In this document: piece by piece, positions 21,201 to 22,285 of the stretch
Layout of the letters: each line of letters opens with the position of its first letter
How positions within the stretch are numbered: position 1 is the stretch's first letter
Assembly (NCBI RefSeq): GCF_000003605.2
Contig: NW_003156245.1
Coordinates: 226,101 to 248,385 of the forward strand
Length of the DNA: 22,285 nucleotides
From: Saccoglossus kowalevskii
Taxonomy: Eukaryota > Hemichordata > Enteropneusta > Harrimaniidae
Direction of reading: 5' to 3'
Notes under the pieces: generated by a model
The model's input: only the letters and a program-made list of their open reading frames with translations
Databases searched by the model: none
What the model was told of the DNA's origin: nothing
Translations under genes and position numbers: made by a program

Positions 21201-21806
21201 CCTAACGCAATCGTGTTCGGGATATCGAAAAATATATATTTATGGTGATGTAATGCAATAAAAAGTACACGTACCGCAGTTGCTATAAGGCAGCCCAACG
21301 TGACAGTACACCCACCCGATATGATGGAATGTGGTGTAGCACCAAGGCCTCATTTTACCATCTGGATTTCTACAATAGTTGTGGTCTCCAAGACCAGCAT
21401 GTGGGTAGTTTGAGGGTGTGAATGGGTGTTGATGGGGTGATTGCTCTGTCCATTTCTGACATGATACACCGTGATGCACCGTGTTTTTGATTCCCCTATA
21501 GTCGGCACCATTCGGCAGTCTATAGCATTCCGATGTAACTGTAATGATATTTACCAATTTGAAAACAAGTTAGTTTTAAAGGCAAACTGTAAAATAGCGT
21601 CGTTAATTATATAAATTGTGTTTGTATTACCCAACTAATAACAGCCAATTACTTAATGTTGTATTGTATATAATATATATATTTATGTTGCTGACTTTGA
21701 TTTGCAGTAGTTAACTCGTTGACATTTGTCGTTGCTTTTGGTCTTTCGGATGTTGTTTCTTGAGGACCTATATATGTATTTTCCACCGTGTACATGTATG
21801 TACTGT
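9155..21806 (-). CDS. Gene A: mosaic kringle / mucin-like / C-type lectin protein (about 26 exons, 5' end missing)
   Basis: The exons read into one continuous frame of about 945 codons. Order: Thr-rich leader exon, kringle, two Ser/Thr linkers, alternating alpha and beta linkers (seven exons), CTLD 1 with a PGCTTPSPS tail, six gamma linkers, three further linkers, CTLD 2 with a PGCTTPPPP tail, stop. All junctions are phase 1 except the phase 2 junction inside each CTLD. No initiator Met, signal peptide or membrane segment is visible, so the true start lies beyond 22285 or in an unrecognised exon. Kringles and CTLDs act outside the cell, and the Ser/Thr/Pro linkers are probably O-glycosylated stalks. 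As modelled the C-terminus is soluble, so the protein is either secreted or anchored at its unseen N-terminus, as proposed for gene B. I do not recognise a named orthologue. Which linkers are used in a given transcript is unknown. Confidence 0.75.
9382..9455 (-). CDS. Gene A: CTLD 2, C-terminal exon
   Basis: A 74-nt exon, phase 2 in and phase 1 out. It reads KNKNYQWDDDYCHRKSGYLC and then QTPT. It supplies the WDD triad at the place of the usual WND calcium-site motif and the last two domain cysteines. It is the same length as the matching exon of CTLD 1. Confidence 0.93.
9456..10806 (-). other. Intron inside CTLD 2 (1.35 kb)
   Basis: Much longer than the matching 390-nt intron in CTLD 1. It contains the plus-strand open frame listed next, which may mark an insertion. 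Confidence 0.6.
9565..9930 (+). other. Unidentified open frame inside a gene A intron
   Basis: The frame is open from just after a TAG at 9562 to TAG at 9928-9930. It has no ATG near its start (the first usable start-like codon is TTG at 9583), so at most it is an exon or fragment of something longer. The product is basic and Ser-rich, with short runs such as KRQRRLTKSKS and SQDSSSDIRS. Base composition is less AT-rich than the surrounding intron, and codon third positions vary as in coding DNA. I do not recognise a domain. It could be a retroposed gene fragment, a transposon remnant or chance. Confidence 0.3.
10807..11137 (-). CDS. Gene A: CTLD 2, main exon
   Basis: A 331-nt exon (phase 1 in, phase 2 out), bounded by TTTTAG and TG|GTAAAATA. 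It begins GTPSITVGCQTYYAF, has the helix Cys in DHC, and carries the hallmark WIGL followed by NYEWLNGEDFVWTNW, then NQPSN and GQDC. QPS sits where calcium- and sugar-binding lectins usually have EPN or QPD, so sugar binding is possible but not assured. The N-terminal half is clearly different from CTLD 1 (MELAIVNKGSLSRA against MTMATLQTQTVSRE), while the C-terminal half is almost the same. Confidence 0.95.
11382..11450 (-). CDS. Gene A: Ser/Thr linker exon before CTLD 2
   Basis: A 69-nt phase 1-1 exon between CCCTAG and G|GTAAAA. It reads TTEHPMTSQMPTTDAEHM and onward. It resembles the preceding linker exon in its MPT motif. Confidence 0.75.
11451..12012 (-). other. Gene A intron, nothing further seen
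   Basis: 562 nt, AT-rich, with a T run near 11772. No additional exon in the expected phase. Confidence 0.5.
12013..12087 (-). CDS. Gene A: Ser/Thr linker exon
   Basis: A 75-nt phase 1-1 exon between TTTCAG and G|GTATG. It reads RTQPTIQSTETVHMPTES and onward. The start resembles the beta-type exons (F-T-T-Q-P), and the remainder has diverged. Confidence 0.78.
12088..13161 (-). other. Gene A intron (1.07 kb), nothing supported
   Basis: Opposite-strand short open frames at 12.3-12.56 kb lack splice or domain support. An imperfect palindrome with two ctgcag boxes lies near 12752-12776. Confidence 0.5.
13162..13239 (-). CDS. Gene A: beta-type linker exon after the gamma array
   Basis: 78 nt, phase 1-1, donor CAACAG|GTAAGAG. 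It reads ATTTHSATSEFQSAEPILTT and onward. Its length equals the beta exons of the upstream array, and it shares their TTxxxTSxxQS...P.LTT pattern, so it is a dispersed member of the same exon family. Confidence 0.8.
13240..13766 (-). other. Gene A intron, nothing further seen
   Basis: AT-rich 527-nt intron between the gamma array and the isolated beta exon. Confidence 0.5.
13767..13853 (-). CDS. Gene A: gamma linker exon 6
   Basis: 87 nt, phase 1-1, one codon shorter than its neighbours (ITTKQG in place of IISTKQG). Otherwise it has the VETTQPMTTLADSTTEE pattern. Confidence 0.85.
13955..14044 (-). CDS. Gene A: gamma linker exon 5
   Basis: 90 nt, phase 1-1, VETTQPVTTLADSTTEE then ILSTSAEIIST. 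The donor is GTATTT instead of the GTAATA of its neighbours, so it may be spliced less efficiently. It ends STEQG where most copies have STKQG. Confidence 0.85.
14148..14237 (-). CDS. Gene A: gamma linker exon 4
   Basis: 90 nt, phase 1-1, VETTQPMTTLADSTTEEK then LATSAEIISTKQG. It differs from exon 3 of the array at one base, which changes Val to Met. About a third of the residues are Ser or Thr. Confidence 0.87.
14339..14428 (-). CDS. Gene A: gamma linker exon 3
   Basis: 90 nt, phase 1-1, VETTQPVTTLADSTTEEK then LATSAEIISTKQG. Flanking introns are nearly identical to those of gamma exon 4, pointing to a very recent duplication. Confidence 0.87.
14530..14619 (-). CDS. Gene A: gamma linker exon 2
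   Basis: 90 nt, phase 1-1, VETTQLVTTLPDSTTEE then ILATSAEFTSTKQG. Moderately diverged from exons 3 and 4. Confidence 0.86.
14718..14792 (-). CDS. Gene A: gamma linker exon 1
   Basis: 75 nt, phase 1-1, VETTQPVTTLANPTTEE then IQSTSAKQG. It is five codons shorter than the standard unit but still in frame; the most upstream and most diverged copy. Confidence 0.84.
14793..15321 (-). other. Gene A intron, nothing further seen
   Basis: 529 nt, AT-rich, between the CTLD 1 tail and the gamma array. The first bases resemble the gamma intron and then the similarity stops, marking the upstream edge of the array. Confidence 0.5.
15322..15375 (-). CDS. Gene A: CTLD 1 tail exon
   Basis: 54 nt, phase 1-1, between TTTAAAG and TCAG|GTAGG. 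It reads GCTTPSPSSFHVTTEWS. It contributes a Cys just after the CTLD and then a Ser/Thr/Pro linker into the gamma array. Confidence 0.82.
15376..15699 (-). other. Gene A intron, nothing further seen
   Basis: 324 nt. The open frame over 15475-15678 has no splice or domain support. Confidence 0.5.
15700..15773 (-). CDS. Gene A: CTLD 1, C-terminal exon
   Basis: 74 nt, phase 2 in and phase 1 out. It reads KGRNYQWDDDYCHKKKGYLC and then QTPT. The first G completes the Trp codon begun by TG at the end of the main CTLD exon. Confidence 0.94.
15774..16163 (-). other. Intron inside CTLD 1
   Basis: 390 nt at the same codon position and phase as the intron in CTLD 2, so both domains came from one two-exon ancestor. 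No other feature seen. Confidence 0.6.
16164..16494 (-). CDS. Gene A: CTLD 1, main exon
   Basis: 331 nt, phase 1 in and phase 2 out, bounded by GTTAG and TG|GTGAAT. It begins GPPTITVGCQTYYAF, has NRC in the first helix, then YWIGLHDRNVEGNYEWLNGE, NWAKNQPSN, and GQDC. The length is identical to the main exon of CTLD 2. QPS occupies the EPN/QPD position. Confidence 0.95.
16495..17254 (-). other. Gene A intron before CTLD 1
   Basis: 760 nt. Apart from the decayed beta-like segment listed next, it resembles the other long introns of the alpha/beta array in places, such as the tract around attttattgatatcatta near 17080. Confidence 0.5.
16846..16882 (-). pseudogene. Decayed beta-type exon remnant
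   Basis: The minus strand reads QSTTSEPQTIELT, close to the beta exons (TTQPTASKSQTIEPLLTT), and lies at the position where the alternating array predicts a beta exon. The usual TATCAG acceptor is gone and the 3' part is missing. A weak acceptor (CCAAG) and a donor-like GTAACA could still give a short phase 1-1 exon, so it may be dying rather than dead. Confidence 0.5.
17255..17344 (-). CDS. Gene A: alpha linker exon 4
   Basis: 90 nt, phase 1-1, acceptor ATTTAG, donor CAAG|GTAATT. It reads RTALTVTTPFDSSTEAIPST and then VIIRTTIEQG. Confidence 0.85.
17607..17684 (-). CDS. Gene A: beta linker exon 3
   Basis: 78 nt, phase 1-1, acceptor TATCAG, donor CCAG|GTAAGC. It reads FTTQPTTSKSQTSKPVLTTI and then DTTIPG. 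Confidence 0.85.
18332..18421 (-). CDS. Gene A: alpha linker exon 3
   Basis: 90 nt, phase 1-1, acceptor ATTCAG. It reads KTTLTLTTPFNSNTEAVPST and then VIERTTIEQG. The Asn for Asp change in TPFN sets it apart from the other copies. Confidence 0.85.
18688..18765 (-). CDS. Gene A: beta linker exon 2
   Basis: 78 nt, phase 1-1, donor CCAG|GTAATC. It reads FTTQPATTKSQTSEPDLTII and then DTTMPG. Confidence 0.85.
19076..19098. repeat. (GATT)n microsatellite
   Basis: About five tandem copies of gatt in the intron between alpha exon 2 and beta exon 2. The equivalent intron near 18000 has fewer copies, so the tract expanded after unit duplication. Confidence 0.75.
19425..19514 (-). CDS. Gene A: alpha linker exon 2
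   Basis: 90 nt, phase 1-1, acceptor ATTTAG. It reads KPTLTVTTPFDSNTEAVPST and then VIESTTIEQG. Confidence 0.85.
19741..19818 (-). CDS. Gene A: beta linker exon 1
   Basis: 78 nt, phase 1-1, acceptor TATCAG, donor CCAG|GTAAGC. It reads FTTQPTASKSQTIEPLLTTT and then DTTIPG. Its QTIEP motif is the closest match to the decayed remnant near 16.86 kb. Confidence 0.85.
20079..20168 (-). CDS. Gene A: alpha linker exon 1
   Basis: 90 nt, phase 1-1, acceptor ATTCAG. It reads KTTLTVTTPFDSNTEAVPST and then VIERTTIEQG. Confidence 0.85.
20404..20493 (-). CDS. Gene A: alpha/gamma-like linker exon
   Basis: 90 nt, phase 1-1, acceptor ATTTAG, donor CTAG|GTAAATA. It reads RTTQSVTTSLDFSTESVQTT and onward. It has the start of the gamma exons (TTQxVTT) and the centre of the alpha exons (STExxxxTV), and so links the two families. 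Confidence 0.83.
20621..20722 (-). CDS. Gene A: Thr-rich linker exon after the kringle
   Basis: 102 nt, phase 1-1, acceptor ACTCAG, donor CCAG|GTAATA. It reads STTQYTTTTSNKPHTTVPTK and onward to RTTFPG. Its TTxP and FPG ends are beta-like but it is eight codons longer. Confidence 0.82.
20723..21274 (-). other. Gene A intron, nothing further seen
   Basis: 552 nt, AT-rich, with a short (TA)n tract near 20768-20781. Confidence 0.5.
21275..21538 (-). CDS. Gene A: kringle exon
   Basis: 264 nt, phase 1-1, acceptor ATTACAG and donor TGCG|GTACGTG. It is a complete kringle with six cysteines (ECY, VSC, NYC, PWC, VYC, SNC), DYRG, and GDHNYCRNPDG. The residue after PDG is Lys (PDGK), so the second acidic residue of the classical lysine-binding motif is missing. 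The sequence SCQKWT with SPHQHPFTPSNYP is much closer to the second kringle of gene B than to its first. Confidence 0.95.
21696..21806 (-). CDS. Gene A: Thr-rich exon upstream of the kringle (tentative)
   Basis: A strong acceptor (CTATTTCAG) opens a phase 1 frame reading STYMYTVENTYIGPQETTSE and on through ERPKATTNVNELTTANQ. The only phase 1 donor that fits well by position is A|GTCAGC, which is weak, so the 3' edge is uncertain. It joins to the kringle as ...ANQ-I-TSECY. The acceptor shows that more exons lie upstream. Confidence 0.5.
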
Positions 21807-22285
21807 CTGAAATAGATGTCAAAATGCATTTTGATGAAGGTATAATGAAAGTAAATTTAAAATATGACTAATAAGTTCGCTCCTGGTACATGTACAACAT
21901 CCTTTCCATTTGATCACCACATGCATATTTGTAGAGTATCTAACGTCATATAAATTACATCTGAACTGTTTTTCAAATTTGGTGAAAATTAAGATTCGTT
22001 TGATTAATTACCAGGTTTAAAAAAATGGAACCAAATGTTGTCAGTTTAAAGGACGTTGGTCGTCGCTCTTCGCATATGTGACATTCGTGTTAATAAACAT
22101 TGATTATCCCATAGTCCAATGCGCTTTTCTAATGGCAATCACAAGTATGAGGGTTGACCTGGGCGCTACTTGCACTAACTACCACTGGTGACTCATGTGA
22201 TACCTTCCAATCACCTACAAAAGTACCTAATTAAAGCTTGGTATCGTCTCAGTTTGCACTCGTTGATCTGCGCAACATTCAAAGT
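21807..22285. other. Upstream stretch, no supported exon
   Basis: No signal-peptide or membrane exon of gene A was found here. A block at about 22140-22250 (around ctacttgcactaactaccac) is less AT-rich than its surroundings and may be an interspersed repeat, but there is no second copy in the window to compare. Confidence 0.4.

Overview
The window reads as animal nuclear DNA. It is very AT-rich, the recognisable genes are split into many short exons with GT/AG borders, and the encoded domains (kringle, C-type lectin-like domain or CTLD, Ser/Thr-rich mucin-like linkers) are metazoan extracellular modules. Composition and module mix suggest a mollusc, perhaps a bivalve, but that is inference. 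All supported coding exons lie on the minus strand.

Layout from high to low coordinates, the direction of transcription. Gene A occupies about 21.8 kb to 9.16 kb. It is 5'-incomplete and has about 26 exons: a Thr-rich exon and a kringle exon; two linker exons; a tandem array of alternating 90-nt (alpha) and 78-nt (beta) mucin-like exons; a three-exon CTLD; six tandem copies of a gamma linker exon on a unit of about 190 bp; three more linker exons; and a second three-exon CTLD that ends in a Pro/Thr-rich tail and a stop at 9155. Almost every junction is phase 1, so linker exons can be gained, lost or skipped without changing frame. Only the junction inside each CTLD is phase 2.

Gene B lies downstream at 5.44 to 2.10 kb and appears complete in six exons (457 codons plus stop). 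It encodes a short N-terminal tail, one membrane segment, a kringle, a Ser/Thr-rich stretch made mostly of 10-residue repeats, and a second kringle. I read it as a type II membrane protein with a mucin-like stalk between two kringles. Both genes put small disulphide-bonded binding domains on long, probably O-glycosylated stalks. A role in surface adhesion, mucosal recognition or an extracellular coat is inference only.

The left end (1-1.8 kb) is repetitive: about 3.3 copies of a 177-bp tandem repeat, then two copies of a 270-bp element with terminal inverted repeats flanking a 120-bp foldback. The 3.5 kb between the genes holds no convincing exon. One intron of gene A holds a plus-strand open frame of unknown nature. 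No tRNA, rRNA, CRISPR or bacterial-type feature was seen.

The most notable feature is the modular architecture: tandemly amplified phase-1 stalk exons, two CTLDs that share an almost identical block, and a neighbouring kringle-mucin-kringle gene. All exon borders come from manual reading of splice signals and frame continuity, not from transcripts.
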